From positions 358,514 to 422,513 of the forward strand of contig NZ_JAMKFE010000004.1 in NCBI RefSeq assembly GCF_023721835.1: a stretch of 64,000 nt of DNA, read 5' to 3'. Below, in pieces: positions 23,009-32,193 of this stretch. The position numbers and the translations under genes were made by a program. The notes under the pieces are model-generated. The model had not been told where the DNA came from, ran no database searches, and worked only from the letters and a program-made list of their open reading frames with translations. Each line of letters begins with the position of its first letter. Within the stretch, counting starts at the first letter, position 1. This DNA is from Caldimonas mangrovi (GTDB lineage Bacteria > Pseudomonadota > Gammaproteobacteria > Burkholderiales > Burkholderiaceae_C).

Positions 23009-23713
23009 TCAACGGCAAATCCTGAAGCGGCCGCGGTCGAAGTGCAGGTGATCTCGGTGGGCGGCGTTGTATTCCGGCCCCAGCACGCCGTCGAAGAACC
23101 GGCAGGCGCCGCGGTGCACGTCGCGCAGGAAAGCGGCTTCTTCCGTGTTGTCGCGAGGCCAGTGCCGTAGCACGCTGATGCGGCGGCCGTCGTCGAGAAC
23201 AAAACCGGCAATGTCCAGCGCGTCAGCCGTCGCGTGCCGGCTGCGGCGCGCCCCTTCGCGGCTGCCGACGTTCCGGCACGCGTAGCTGCCATAGTGCTCG
23301 ATGCGCGCGACGGCTTCGCCGAAACGGCGCCGCGCGGCCGGTTGCATCACGTGGTGCTCCCACATCGCCAGCGAGACCGCGGCATGGCAGCTCAAGGCGA
23401 ACGCCTGCCCCACTTGCGCGGTGGTCCGCGAAACGCGCACCGCGTTCACGAAACCGCAGCCCGGGCCGGTGTCGCGGTCCGTCAGCGGCGCGTACAGCAG
23501 CCGGGCGGTCGCGAGCACGGCGCGACACTGCGGCGCGTCGCGAGACAACCGGGCGAGCTTGATACGCGTCACCAGGGTCGGCGCCGCTTCAATGCGCAGG
23601 GGCGCCCACGGGTTCCAGCGCTCGGGCACCTCGAGCCGGCCCGAGTACAGCGCCCAGCCCGAGACCGCCAGCACTGTCAGAAACAGCAGGGGTAGCAGCC
23701 GTTTTCGCAACAT
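23009..23713 (-). CDS. Extensin-like family protein
   Basis: A 234-residue protein with an N-terminal hydrophobic anchor or signal (LLPLLFLTVLAVSGWALYSG). The C-terminal extensin-like domain shows CGFVNAVRVS, LSCHAAVSLAMW, SRHATADALDIAGF and DHLHFD, the His/Asp pattern that resembles peptidase-type zinc sites of D-Ala-D-Ala carboxypeptidase folds. It likely acts in the periplasm on the cell wall, though the family is poorly characterised. An in-frame ATG at 23764 would add 17 residues; the internal ATG gives a cleaner signal segment. It is first in a two-gene unit with the esterase. Confidence 0.8.
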   Translation of the reverse strand: MLRKRLLPLLFLTVLAVSGWALYSGRLEVPERWNPWAPLRIEAAPTLVTRIKLARLSRDAPQCRAVLATARLLYAPLTDRDTGPGCGFVNAVRVSRTTAQVGQAFALSCHAAVSLAMWEHHVMQPAARRRFGEAVARIEHYGSYACRNVGSREGARRSRHATADALDIAGFVLDDGRRISVLRHWPRDNTEEAAFLRDVHRGACRFFDGVLGPEYNAAHRDHLHFDRGRFRICR

Positions 23714-23833
23714 CTGGTCATTCACGGCGCGCTGGGTACGCCGTATGCTGAAACCCCATGCCAACGTGTGAACGGCGGCCGGGGCGGTCTTGCCTCGGCA
23801 GAATCTCCATCACACTCACCTCGCAGGACGCCG

Positions 23834-24055
23834 ATGAACCCGACTCAGACCGAAACCCTGGACATCCTCCAGCAAGTCTGGCGCCAGTCGCTGCTCGCGC
23901 TGGCAGCCGCCACCAAATGCAATTACGCGACCTTCGCCTCGGCCTTGGAGGCCGCTTCCCACAACGAGTCGCTCAGCCCGGTGGCGCGCGCCATGCTGTC
24001 CGAGCTGGCAGAAAGCGCGGGGGTCGTGGCGCCGTTCTCGGCCACCAAACAATGA
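23834..24055 (+). CDS. Small hypothetical protein, 73 residues
   Basis: Starts at ATG 23834 with AGGA eight bases upstream. The product (MNPTQTETLDILQQVWRQSL, then LSELAESAGVVAP) is predicted wholly helical and soluble, without a known domain. It lies in a gap between two divergent minus-strand operons, and its stop is followed 14 bases later by the convergent ybhN-like gene. Probably a real small gene. Confidence 0.6.
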   Translation: MNPTQTETLDILQQVWRQSLLALAAATKCNYATFASALEAASHNESLSPVARAMLSELAESAGVVAPFSATKQ

Positions 24056-24068
24056 CCGCCTGCCGGCG

Positions 24069-25085
24069 CTAGGAAGGCCGGCGCGAGCCACCGCTCTTCG
24101 CCTTTGCCTCCAGGCTCAGGTACAGCAACCCGGCCACGCTCAGCGGCGCCAGGTAGTACACGGCGCGATAGGCCAGCAGTGCGGCGAGCAGCTGTCCCTG
24201 CGGCACCTGACCACCGAGCAGTGTGACGAACACCGCCTCCAGCACCCCCAGGCCAGCCGGGATGTGCGTCAGCACGCCGGCCACTGCACTGACCATCAGC
24301 ACGGCAACGACGACCGGATAGTCGACCTTCTGTTGCAGCAAGACATACACGACACCGGCAATCACCAGCCAGTTCGTGCATGACAGCGCGACCTGCACCA
24401 GCGCCATGCGCCAAGGCGGCAGCTCGAGCTCGTGCCCCCGGATGCTGAAGCTGCGCCGTTTCGAGTAGGCGCACGCGCCGAGGTAGGCGATGACCACTGC
24501 GACCAGCACGAGCCCCAGGGCCTGCAACCCGCCGGTGCCTATCTTCCATTGCGCCGGCACTTCGATCGCGCGTGAACTGAACACCACGCCCGCCAGCGCC
24601 AGGTAGCCGAGCCAGTTCGTCAGCACGCTCAAGCCGAGCACGCGCGTGATGGTGCCGTTGTCGAGGCCGAGGCGCGAATAGAGCCGGTAGCGGAAGGCGA
24701 CGCCGCCGACCAACGCGCCCAGGTTCAGGTTGACGACATAGCTGACGAAGCCAACCGTCATCACCTGCGTGCGCGGCAGGCCGTGCCCGGTATAGCGGCG
24801 GCCGAACAGGTCGAAGCAGCTGTAGAGCAGGTGGCTCAGGGCCCCGAGGCCGGCGGCCAGGGCCAGCGTTTGTAGCGGATAGCGGCGCAACGCCTGCATC
24901 ACGTCCTGCCAGTCGACTTGCCACGCGTGCGAGACGAGCAGCGTCAGCACTGCCGCGAAAAAGACCCAGGTCAGCAGCTTCTTGATCTTCGGCCAGTGGC
25001 TGCGCCACCACCCGCCGCCGCGCGCGCGTTCTTCGCCGCCCCGGTCGGTGGCCGCATGCAGGCGCTTGTGGGCCGTCGTGCTCAT
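24069..25085 (-). CDS. ybhN: YbhN/UPF0104-like integral membrane protein (lysylphosphatidylglycerol synthase transmembrane family)
   Basis: A 338-residue protein with about seven to eight membrane spans. It matches the flippase-like family by pattern: SYVVNLNLGALVGGVAFRYRLYS, FSSRAIEVP and THIPAGLGVLEAVFVTLLG near the C-terminus. The start overlaps the cardiolipin synthase stop (TGATG), so it is translated as part of the same operon. In enterobacteria ybhP-ybhO-ybhN have the same order, which supports a shared role in phospholipid handling at the inner membrane. Substrate is unknown. Confidence 0.85.
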   Translation of the reverse strand: MSTTAHKRLHAATDRGGEERARGGGWWRSHWPKIKKLLTWVFFAAVLTLLVSHAWQVDWQDVMQALRRYPLQTLALAAGLGALSHLLYSCFDLFGRRYTGHGLPRTQVMTVGFVSYVVNLNLGALVGGVAFRYRLYSRLGLDNGTITRVLGLSVLTNWLGYLALAGVVFSSRAIEVPAQWKIGTGGLQALGLVLVAVVIAYLGACAYSKRRSFSIRGHELELPPWRMALVQVALSCTNWLVIAGVVYVLLQQKVDYPVVVAVLMVSAVAGVLTHIPAGLGVLEAVFVTLLGGQVPQGQLLAALLAYRAVYYLAPLSVAGLLYLSLEAKAKSGGSRRPS

Positions 25086-26353
25086 CACGCGCCCTTGGTC
25101 GCGGTGAGGGTCGGGGTTTCGCTCGGGCGCTGGTCCGCGGTTTCGGCTGCGGCCTGGGCCGGCGGCGGCACCGCTGAAAGCTTGGGCGTGTGTGCCGGCA
25201 GCCAGCCGGCCCAGGCCGGGAAGCGCCGCAGCACGTGGAAGATCAACGTGCCGAAGCTCAGCTGCCACCAGCGAGGCCGAGGCCGATGCTCGGGGCCCAT
25301 TTCACGGCAGTGCTGGTGGATCAGCTCGGCCAGCTTGCAGCGCAGCTGGTGCGCGAAGTACGGGTCGCGCACGACGACGTTGGCCTCGAGGTTGAGCGAC
25401 AGGCTCAAGGGGTCGAGGTTGCTGGAGCCCACCGTGGCCCATTCGTCGTCCACCACCGCCACCTTGGCGTGCAACGGCCGGCGGCAGTATTCGTAGACCC
25501 GCACGCCGTCGCGCAGCAGAAAGTCGTACAGCACGCGGCCCGCCATTTGCGCGATCGCCATGTCGGGCTCGCCTTGCAGCACCAGCCGCACGTCTACCCC
25601 GCGGCGGGCCGCGCGACGGATCTCGCGCAGCACCCGGTAGCCGGGGAAGAAGTAGGCGTTGGCGATCACCACCTGGCGACGGGCGGAGCGCAGCGCAAAG
25701 AGGTATTGCTGCTCGATGTCGGTATGGTGCTCGTCGTTGTCGCGGGTGACGAAGCGCACCTGGGCTCCCCCCAGGCCTTCGTCGCTGCCTTCGGCGCTGC
25801 GCACCAGGCGCAACCGGCGCGGAGCCAGCGGTGCGAGGCCCATCGAATCGAGCATGAAGCGGTGGATGTCCTGGACCACCGGGCCTTCGAGTTCCACCGC
25901 GTAGTCCTGCTTCGCGGCGGGGCCGAATTCGAACAGGTGCTCGACCGAGAAGTTGATGCCGCCGACGAAGGCACTGCGCTCGTCGACGACGATCAGCTTG
26001 CGGTGCAGGCGCCGAAACAGGTTGGTGCGCATGCCCAACAGCCGGGGTTTGGGGTCGAACACCAGGAAGCGCACGCCCGCGGCTGTCATGCCGCCGACGA
26101 AGTCGTCGCCCAGGTCCGGCGAGCCGTAGCCGTCCACCGTGACCGAGACCCGCACGCCGCGTTGGGCCGCGGCGATCAGTGTCTCGCGCAGTTCACGGCC
26201 GACCTTGTCGTCGAACAGGATGAAGGTCTCCAGCAACACCTCGCGTCGCGCCGCGCGGATCGCCTCGAACACGCGGGGAAAGAACTCCTCGCCGTTCTCC
26301 AGCAGGCGCAGGCGGTGGCCGGACTTCCAGCCGTGGGTTTCGTCATGGTTCAT
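25085..26353 (-). CDS. clsB: Cardiolipin synthase B-like phospholipase D family protein
   Basis: A 422-residue protein with two HKD motifs: [16 protein letters not shown] at about 140 and [18 protein letters not shown] near 320. These form the paired active site that condenses phosphatidyl groups to make cardiolipin. It lacks the N-terminal membrane spans of ClsA, as ClsB does, but has a hydrophobic patch near 375-395 ([14 protein letters not shown]). The ATG overlaps the stop of the ybhP-like gene (ATGA) and its own stop overlaps the ybhN-like start. The C-terminal 40 residues are Ala/Pro-rich and probably disordered. Confidence 0.9.
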   Translation of the reverse strand: MNHDETHGWKSGHRLRLLENGEEFFPRVFEAIRAARREVLLETFILFDDKVGRELRETLIAAAQRGVRVSVTVDGYGSPDLGDDFVGGMTAAGVRFLVFDPKPRLLGMRTNLFRRLHRKLIVVDERSAFVGGINFSVEHLFEFGPAAKQDYAVELEGPVVQDIHRFMLDSMGLAPLAPRRLRLVRSAEGSDEGLGGAQVRFVTRDNDEHHTDIEQQYLFALRSARRQVVIANAYFFPGYRVLREIRRAARRGVDVRLVLQGEPDMAIAQMAGRVLYDFLLRDGVRVYEYCRRPLHAKVAVVDDEWATVGSSNLDPLSLSLNLEANVVVRDPYFAHQLRCKLAELIHQHCREMGPEHRPRPRWWQLSFGTLIFHVLRRFPAWAGWLPAHTPKLSAVPPPAQAAAETADQRPSETPTLTATKGA

Positions 26354-27132
26354 ACCGTGATCTCCGCCGCCAGCGGTGAGTGGTCCGACAGGTGCGACCA
26401 AGGCCGCGGCGGTAAGGCAAGAGGGCGGTGCGCGCGAGCGTTGCGCACATAGATGCGGTCCAGCCGCAGGACGGGCCAGCGGGCCGGAAACGTGCGCGCC
26501 GCGTGGCCGTGCGCGGCGACGTAGACCTCCCGCAACCCGCCGCAGCCTTGCAACACCTCGTGCGCGCGCAGGCGCCAATCGTTGAAGTCACCGGCGATCA
26601 CCAGCGGCGCCTCGCGCGGCACCTCGATGTCGACCAGCTCGCACAGCAGCTGCAGCTGGCGCCGCCGGTGCGACTCGCGCAGGCCCAGGTGGACGCACAC
26701 CACGTGCACCTCGGTGCGCGTGCGAGGCACTGTCAGCACGCAATGCAGCAAGCCGCGTTTTTCCTTGCTGCGCTCGATCGAGACATCGCGGTTCTGATAG
26801 CGCGAAATGGGGAACTTCGACAGCACCGCGTTGCCGTGGTGCCCATGCGGGTAGACCGAGTTGCGACCATAGGCGAAGTCGCTCCACATGGAGTCGGCCA
26901 GGAACTCGTAGTGCGGCGCCTGTGGCCAGTTGGCGAAGCGCTCGGGGTGGCGCGCATGGGTGCCCAGCACCTCTTGCAGGAAGACAATGTCGGCCGAGAC
27001 GCTGCGCACGGCTTCGCGCAGCTCGTGCAGGATGAAGCGACGGTTCAGCGGCGTGAAGCCCTTGTGCGTGTTGACCGTCAACACCCGCACGGACAGGGGC
27101 TGTGCACTCGCTCCGGCAGCGGCATGTCTCAC
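26350..27132 (-). CDS. ybhP: Endonuclease/exonuclease/phosphatase family protein, YbhP-like
   Basis: A 260-residue protein of the EEP fold. It shows TVNTHKGF, an active-site Glu in FLQEVLG, the HLGLRE motif, GDFNDW and a final [10 protein letters not shown], so metal and catalytic residues are present. The start is GTG 27132 because AAGGGG precedes it at proper spacing, immediately after the hydrolase stop; the longer frame would overlap that gene. It is the second gene of a four-gene operon and may be a phosphodiesterase acting on lipid or nucleotide substrates. Substrate unknown. Confidence 0.85.
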   Translation of the reverse strand: MRHAAAGASAQPLSVRVLTVNTHKGFTPLNRRFILHELREAVRSVSADIVFLQEVLGTHARHPERFANWPQAPHYEFLADSMWSDFAYGRNSVYPHGHHGNAVLSKFPISRYQNRDVSIERSKEKRGLLHCVLTVPRTRTEVHVVCVHLGLRESHRRRQLQLLCELVDIEVPREAPLVIAGDFNDWRLRAHEVLQGCGGLREVYVAAHGHAARTFPARWPVLRLDRIYVRNARAHRPLALPPRPWSHLSDHSPLAAEITV

Positions 27133-27143
27133 GGCGCGCCCCT

Positions 27144-27932
27144 TCAGTTGCTGTCGCCGACGGACAGCTCGAGCCCCGCCGGCGTGTCGCCGGCTGGCTT
27201 CTGCCCGTACGGTCGCCAGGCCCCTTCGGGCTGGCCGAGCCGGTCCGCGAGGATGGTCCAGACCCGGGTATTCCACACCAGGCCCACATGGCTTGCCTCG
27301 TTGACCTCGATGCTTTCCACCTGTGGCGCGTCGCGTTCGACGCAGCACTGCCATGCGACGACGCCGTCGGTGCGGCTGTAGATCGCGGTGGTGGGCACGT
27401 CGGGTGGCGTGCACAGACGCATGCGCAAGACCTCGTCGACCACCGGCTCCTGACCAGACAGCAGACGGTAGAGCCAGCCGACATTGGTGTTCTCGCCAGT
27501 GCCGCCGAACGGCGCGCCGAGCGTCACCACCTGGCGCACCGCCTGCGGCACTTTCTTGGCGACTTCGCGTGCATAGATGCCGCCGAGGCTCCAGCCCACC
27601 AGGCTGACGCGCCGGCCGTGCTCGCGCTGGTGGGCCAGCACGTCGGCGCACAGCTCGTCTATCCAGGCTTCCAGGTCGCCTTTCGGGCCGGTATTGACGC
27701 CGCGGCCCCAGTCGGAGGCCGCGTAGCCCAGCCGTTCGCAAAAGCCGCGCAGCGGGCCGACGGCCATCCTGTCGGCCGCCAGGCCGGGGAAAATCACGAC
27801 CGGATGCCCGTCGCCGGGTGGCAGGTGGTCATGCGATGCCAACCGGCTCGCGGCGAATTCGAGCGCGGCGCGCACGGGTTCCAGCGCCAGCAGCGCGAAC
27901 GGCGGAGAGTGGGCGAGGGCACCGGTCGTCAT
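27144..27932 (-). CDS. Alpha/beta hydrolase (lipase-like)
   Basis: A 262-residue alpha/beta hydrolase with a [11 protein letters not shown] oxyanion-side motif, nucleophile elbow GWSLGG near 127 and a C-terminal HVGLVWN His, so a full Ser/Asp/His triad is plausible. The ATG at 27932 has AGAAAGG upstream; an ATG 36 bases further upstream lacks one. It resembles LipA/triacylglycerol-lipase-like proteins with a PGLAADR start. It is first in the operon with YbhP-, ClsB- and YbhN-like proteins, so it may release acyl groups or act on membrane lipids. No signal peptide is visible. Confidence 0.82.
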   Translation of the reverse strand: MTTGALAHSPPFALLALEPVRAALEFAASRLASHDHLPPGDGHPVVIFPGLAADRMAVGPLRGFCERLGYAASDWGRGVNTGPKGDLEAWIDELCADVLAHQREHGRRVSLVGWSLGGIYAREVAKKVPQAVRQVVTLGAPFGGTGENTNVGWLYRLLSGQEPVVDEVLRMRLCTPPDVPTTAIYSRTDGVVAWQCCVERDAPQVESIEVNEASHVGLVWNTRVWTILADRLGQPEGAWRPYGQKPAGDTPAGLELSVGDSN

Positions 27933-28309
27933 GAACGCCTTTCTTGGAATCGTGGACAGACGCAGCAAGAGCCACTTCGGCCTTGCAAGACGGGTACCCG
28001 CTGGCGGGCCGCTCCCGTGTCGAAGATGCTTTCGATATGAACGGATGCTAGGGACGCCGGTCCGAAGAAGCGATTCCCGGGACGCTGACGCGCGCGTCGG
28101 CGCCGTCCGACACGTGGTCTTGCGGTGGTGTGGGCGGCAAAGCTGGCCGGTCGAGGCGAGTTTTTACGTGTTGGCGGCCCGGCAGGCGGCCGCAACGGGC
28201 GAACGGCGTGGGCATGCCGTGTGCAGGCAACCGGGAGCGCGCCGTGCAGTCGCGCCTTCCCCGGGGCGGCATGCCCCTCGATCCGCACACCTATTCAGGA
28301 GCACACTAC
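27933..28309 (+). other. Intergenic region, 377 bases
   Basis: Divergent spacer between the lipid operon (minus strand) and the lipoprotein gene (plus strand). It should hold both promoters, but I find no -35/-10 pair I would defend. CAGGAG at 28296-28301 is the lipoprotein ribosome site. No small ORF here has convincing coding character. Confidence 0.5.
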
Positions 28310-28750
28310 ATGAACGCACTGCAGCGAACCCTTGCGCTGACCAGCTTGTCTGCTGCCGCCGTCTTCGTGCTGGCAGGCTGCGACCGCCGCGAGGAAACGG
28401 CCCCCGAGCCGGTGGTTCAGGCCGATCCGACGGCCCCCGCAACGGGCACCACGCCGGGCGCCGCAGCCGGAACGGCGGGCGGCACCGGGGCGGCCGGCAT
28501 GGGCGATGCCGGCACGACCGCAGGCGGAACGACCGCACCGGCCGATGCCGGCGCCGCGACCGGCAATGCAGGGACAGCGGGCGCAATGGGATCGGCGGGC
28601 ACCACGCCATCCACGGACGCGACCGGCAGTACCAGCGCCACTGGAACCGGTGTTCCGGGATCGACCGGCACCACCGGCACGCCGATGACCGAAGAGGAGC
28701 GCCGTCGCCAGCAGGACCAAGGCGGCACCACCACGAGCCCGCAGCAGTAG
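28310..28750 (+). CDS. Gly/Thr/Ala-rich lipoprotein
   Basis: A 146-residue protein with a lipoprotein signal peptide ending in LAGC (Cys24). The mature part is nearly all Gly, Ala and Thr in irregular short repeats (GTAGGTGAAG, TGSTSATGTG), then a charged TEEERRRQQ patch. It has no folded domain that I recognise and is probably a disordered, membrane-anchored envelope protein. CAGGAG eight bases upstream and the lipobox fix the start at 28310. It is monocistronic. Confidence 0.78.
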   Translation: MNALQRTLALTSLSAAAVFVLAGCDRREETAPEPVVQADPTAPATGTTPGAAAGTAGGTGAAGMGDAGTTAGGTTAPADAGAATGNAGTAGAMGSAGTTPSTDATGSTSATGTGVPGSTGTTGTPMTEEERRRQQDQGGTTTSPQQ

Positions 28751-28913
28751 CGCGTGTGGCAGGGGGGCCGCCTGGAACGGCCTCCTTCGGCGCGGTTGAA
28801 GTGCCCGCCGCCGCTGGTCCGGCCCCGTGATCTCAACGCGGCGCGCGTGCGCTCACCGACAGCACGTGCGAGGGTTCGAACGGTGGAAAGCCGGCCGCTT
28901 TGGCGGCAGTCGA

Positions 28914-29375
28914 TCACCAGCCCCAGAGCAGGCGCCGGGCGATCCATCCCTTGACGCCGCTCTGGTGGCTCACCTTGACCCAGCCTTCGCGCTTCTCGAG
29001 CGTGCGGACCACCTCGCCGTACCGCAGCTTGCCGACGACGCGCGTTTTGGTGCTGGGGCCGCTGCGCACGTTGGCGATGCTCGCCTTGACGACGTGGTGC
29101 GGACGCTTCGATGTCAGCGGCCGGTAGACCCAGCCCTCGTCTTTCTCGAAATCGCGCACCTTGACCCACTTGCCTCGCTGCGCGACCACCTGCAGCGGAT
29201 AGCCCCGGCTGAGCAGCCACAGCGGCTCGTGCTGCGTGCCGGCCCCGGTGCGCATGTTGATCTCGTTGCGTGCGACGCTGACCATCTGCCTGGCTTCGAC
29301 GACGGGAATGAGCAGGGCCGAGAACAGGAGCGTGAGAGAGAGCAGGCGGCCGCACATTCGTCGTGCTTGAGGCAT
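28914..29375 (-). CDS. Secreted SH3 domain protein
   Basis: A 153-residue protein with a signal peptide (LLSLTLLFSALLIPVVEA) and two bacterial SH3 repeats (about 32-90 and 95-153): NMRTGAGTQHEPLWLLSRGY then ANVRSGPSTKTRVVGKLRYG, each ending in a GWV or GWI strand. Such proteins usually bind peptidoglycan or peptides in the periplasm. ATG 29375 was chosen for the AAAGGAT upstream. Function is otherwise unknown. It stands alone, convergent with the lipoprotein gene across a 163-base spacer where I see nothing definite. Confidence 0.85.
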   Translation of the reverse strand: MPQARRMCGRLLSLTLLFSALLIPVVEARQMVSVARNEINMRTGAGTQHEPLWLLSRGYPLQVVAQRGKWVKVRDFEKDEGWVYRPLTSKRPHHVVKASIANVRSGPSTKTRVVGKLRYGEVVRTLEKREGWVKVSHQSGVKGWIARRLLWGW

Positions 29376-29517
29376 TGGTGATCCTTTCGTCGAGCGTGGT
29401 GGAAAAAAATGAGCCGGCAAGCGGCATGAAGGCCGTATTGTCCGGGTCACCACGGCGACCGTCCACCGGGGATGGCCCGCAAGCCAATGCGTGGCGGGTG
29501 CGTGCGCGCGAGGTCGT

Positions 29518-30435
29518 TCACCGCCTCCGGGGGCAGACCACCAGTTGCGCCGCCGCGAGGTCCTCGACAGCGGTGCCCACCGACTTGAAGAGCGTGATGT
29601 CGCTCGGGCCGAGCCGGCCCGGGTGCAGCCCGCGCAGCAGCTCGGCCAACTCGGCGGCCACTTGCTCGCGCGTGATCACGCCGCGTTGCAAGGGCTGCAC
29701 CAGATCGCCCGCTTCCTTCAGGGCGCCTGCGTAGGTGTCGACCACGATACGCGAGCGGGCCACCGCGTCGTCGTCGACTTCGCGCATGTCGGGCTTGAAG
29801 CCGCCGACGAGGTCGAGGTGCGCGCCGGGCGCCAGCCAGGCGCCGCGCACCAGCGGCTCGGTGGACGTGGTGGCGCAGCAGACGATGTCGGCGCCGCGTG
29901 TCGCGCCTTCCAGGTCATCGGTGGCGCCGGCCGGCAACCCCTGCGCCGCGAGCGCTTGCGCCAAAGCTTGTGCAGGCGCTGCACGCCGTCCCCAGACGAG
30001 CACCCGTTGCAGCCCCGGCCGCAATGCGGCGTGGGCGCGCGCCATCCAGCCGGCGAGACGGCCGCTGCCGACAACGAGCAGCGTGCGTGCATCGGCCCGC
30101 GCGAGTCGTTGCGCGGCCAGCGCCGAGGTGGCCGCGGTGCGGCGCAGCGTGAGAGCCTCGCCGTCCAGCACGGCCAGCGCTTCGCCGCTGCGGCGGTCGC
30201 ACACCAGCACGGCAGCCCGCACGGTGGCGGCCGCGCCCGGGATCACGGTGACCAGCTTCAACACGATCACCTGCGGGTTCCAGGCCGGCATCAGCAGCAG
30301 CGTGTCCTGCTCGGACAGGGCGTGCGCATGACGCACCGGCGCCTCGGCACCGGCGACAAAGGCGGCTTCGAGCGCCCGCGCGAGCGGCGGCCACGGCAGC
30401 GCTGCGTGAACCTCATCGGCTGAGTAGACTCGCAT
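29518..30435 (-). CDS. Ornithine cyclodeaminase/mu-crystallin family protein
   Basis: A 305-residue NAD(P)-dependent enzyme of the OCD/mu-crystallin family. It shows KLVTVIPG near 60, a Rossmann stretch LLVVGSGRLAGWMARAH near 120, and DLVGGFKPDMREVDDD near 218, all typical. Members include ornithine cyclodeaminase and imino-acid reductases such as delta1-pyrroline-2-carboxylate reductase. The divergent FAD oxidase next door suggests shared amino- or imino-acid catabolism (inference). The start codon overlaps the divergent gene's start in the sequence CATG, with no Shine-Dalgarno evident. Confidence 0.85.
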   Translation of the reverse strand: MRVYSADEVHAALPWPPLARALEAAFVAGAEAPVRHAHALSEQDTLLLMPAWNPQVIVLKLVTVIPGAAATVRAAVLVCDRRSGEALAVLDGEALTLRRTAATSALAAQRLARADARTLLVVGSGRLAGWMARAHAALRPGLQRVLVWGRRAAPAQALAQALAAQGLPAGATDDLEGATRGADIVCCATTSTEPLVRGAWLAPGAHLDLVGGFKPDMREVDDDAVARSRIVVDTYAGALKEAGDLVQPLQRGVITREQVAAELAELLRGLHPGRLGPSDITLFKSVGTAVEDLAAAQLVVCPRRR

Positions 30436-31600
30436 GGTGCAAACCAGTGTAGTGATCGTCGGTGGCGGTGTCATGGGCGCGGCGACCGCGTGCTTTCTGG
30501 CGCGCGATCACGGCGCACGCGTCACGGTGATCGAGCGCGACCCGAGCTACACGTGCGCATCCAGCGCCTTGTCGGCCAGTTCCATCCGCCAGCAGTTCTC
30601 GACGCCGGTCAACATCGCGTTGTCGCAATGGAGCCTGCGGTTCATGCAGCGCGTCGGCGACGAACTCGCGGTCGGCGACGATCGCCCGCAGATCGGACTG
30701 GTCGAGCCGGGCTACCTGTACCTTGCCACGCCGGCGGGCGTCGACGCCATGCGGGCCAGCCACGAAGTGCAGCGCGCCGCCGGCGCCGACGTGCACCTGC
30801 TGTCGCCGCTGCAATTGCAACATCGTTTCGACTGGCTCGCGGTCGACGGTCTCGCGCTGGGCTCGTGGGGCGCCAGCGGCGAGGGCTGGTTCGATGGCCC
30901 CGCCTTGATGCAGGCGTTGCGCCGCAAGGCGGTTGCCTGCGGCGCGCGTTTCGTCAAAGGCGAGGCCAGCCGCTTCGTCACGGCAGCCGATCGCGTGGTG
31001 GCGGTGCAATGCACCACCGGAGAACTCCACGAGGGCGATGCCTTCGTGCTCGCTGCCGGCGCGTGGTCGGCGTCCTTGTCGGCTCAGCTTGGCCTCGAAT
31101 TGCCGGTGTCGCCGCGCAAGCGCGACGTGTTCGTGCTCGACACGCCGGCGGTGCTGCCCGCCTGCCCGCTGGTCATCGACCCGAGCGGCGTGTGGTTCCG
31201 TCCCGAGGGGCGCGGCTTCATCGCAGGCGCGCCGCCGCGCACCGACGAGCCGGACGAGCCGCTCGATCGCATCGACCACGCCCTGTTCGACGAATGGATC
31301 TGGCCCGTGCTGGCCGCACGCGTGCCGGCGTTCGAGGCCTTGCGCGTGCGGTCGTGCTGGGCGGGCTACTACGAGATCAACGCGTTCGACCACAACGGCT
31401 ATGCCGGCCTCCTGCCCGGCTGGCGCAACGCCTATGCGGCCTGCGGCTTCTCGGGCCATGGCATGCAGCATGCACCGGCGGTGGGTTGCGGCATGGCCGC
31501 GCTGCTCGCCGGCGGCCGCACCGATGCGCCGGCGCTCGATCCGCTGGCACCGGCACGCCTCCTGGAGAACCGGCCGCTGGTCGAGCGGCACATCATCTGA
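30434..31600 (+). CDS. FAD-dependent oxidoreductase (DAO family)
   Basis: A 388-residue flavoenzyme. The N-terminal dinucleotide fold is VVIVGGGVMGAATACFLA, and the family's C-terminal part is present (AGYYEINAFDHNGYAGLLPG and CGFSGHGMQHAPAVG). It belongs with glycine/sarcosine/D-amino-acid-type oxidases or dehydrogenases. Its ATG at 30434 overlaps the ATG of the divergent cyclodeaminase-like gene by two bases, which leaves no room for a leader on either side. An alternative GTG lies three bases downstream. Together the pair could degrade an amino or imino acid; the exact substrate is unknown. Confidence 0.86.
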   Translation: MVQTSVVIVGGGVMGAATACFLARDHGARVTVIERDPSYTCASSALSASSIRQQFSTPVNIALSQWSLRFMQRVGDELAVGDDRPQIGLVEPGYLYLATPAGVDAMRASHEVQRAAGADVHLLSPLQLQHRFDWLAVDGLALGSWGASGEGWFDGPALMQALRRKAVACGARFVKGEASRFVTAADRVVAVQCTTGELHEGDAFVLAAGAWSASLSAQLGLELPVSPRKRDVFVLDTPAVLPACPLVIDPSGVWFRPEGRGFIAGAPPRTDEPDEPLDRIDHALFDEWIWPVLAARVPAFEALRVRSCWAGYYEINAFDHNGYAGLLPGWRNAYAACGFSGHGMQHAPAVGCGMAALLAGGRTDAPALDPLAPARLLENRPLVERHII

Positions 31601-31612
31601 GGGCCGCTGTGC

Positions 31613-31641
31613 TTGCAGCAGTGTGGGGCGAAAGCCACTAT
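31613..31641 (+). promoter_or_regulatory. Possible sigma70 promoter of the cold-shock cluster
   Basis: TTGCAG at 31613-31618 and CACTAT at 31636-31641 are spaced by 17 bases. Transcription from here would give a leader of about 185 bases before the csp ATG, the long 5' untranslated region typical of cold-shock mRNAs. Confidence 0.35.
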
Positions 31642-31832
31642 TCCCATCATGTGGAACCGCAAGAGAGTAGTATTCGCCCCCGTAGGTATGCACAAGACCG
31701 TCTGTTCGTAGGTCTCTTCAGTTTTCTGCCGGCCCGCCCGGCAGGTTCCCGTGGACTCTCCCGTTGATGACTTTCTTGGCGTCTCTGCACTGCGCCAGCA
31801 TGTGCTGCGCATGACTTGAAAGGAATCAACAT

Positions 31833-32042
31833 ATGACGACTCAAACCGGAACCGTGAAGTGGTTCGACGACGGCAAAGGCTTCGGCTTCATCACCCCTGA
31901 TGACGGCAGCAAGGACCTGTTCGCGCACTTCAGCGAGATCCAGGGCAACGGTTTCAAGAGCCTCGCCGAGAATCAGCGCGTGAGCTTCGAAGTGACGCAG
32001 GGCAAAAAAGGCCTGCAAGCTTCTAACATCCGCCCTGCTTGA
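31833..32042 (+). CDS. cspA: Cold-shock protein, CspA family
   Basis: A 69-residue single OB-fold protein with both RNA-binding motifs (KGFGFI and LFAHFSEI) and the usual start TGTVKWFDD. It binds single-stranded RNA/DNA and melts structure at low temperature. AAAGGA precedes the ATG by eight bases. The long leader, and the hypothetical and infA genes downstream, form the cold-shock grouping seen in many Burkholderiales. Which csp paralogue this is cannot be told from the window. Confidence 0.96.
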   Translation: MTTQTGTVKWFDDGKGFGFITPDDGSKDLFAHFSEIQGNGFKSLAENQRVSFEVTQGKKGLQASNIRPA

Positions 32043-32049
32043 CAGGCGC

Positions 32050-32091
32050 GAGCCGCCTCGCGGGCGGTTCCTCGGCCCGCAGCGGCGGGCC
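32050..32091 (+). terminator. Two tandem GC hairpins after csp
   Basis: Hairpin 1 (32050-32070): GAGCCGCC pairs with GGCGGTTC over a five-base loop. Hairpin 2 (32074-32091): GGCCCGC pairs with GCGGGCC over AGCG. Neither is followed by a T-run, so they may attenuate, protect the csp mRNA 3' end or act with Rho and need not be strict terminators. Confidence 0.35.
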
Positions 32092-32193
32092 CCATTGCAT
32101 GCGCGTGGCAGCCTCGTGGAGGCTGCCGTCGGCGCTGGAACGACAGACAGACGACCGCCGTCGCAACGCGATGACGCACCGCGCGGGCGGCCC

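Noticed and set aside
28870..28890. GGTTCGAA-containing stretch considered as a tRNA T-loop
   Set aside because: No acceptor, D or anticodon stem can be folded around it.
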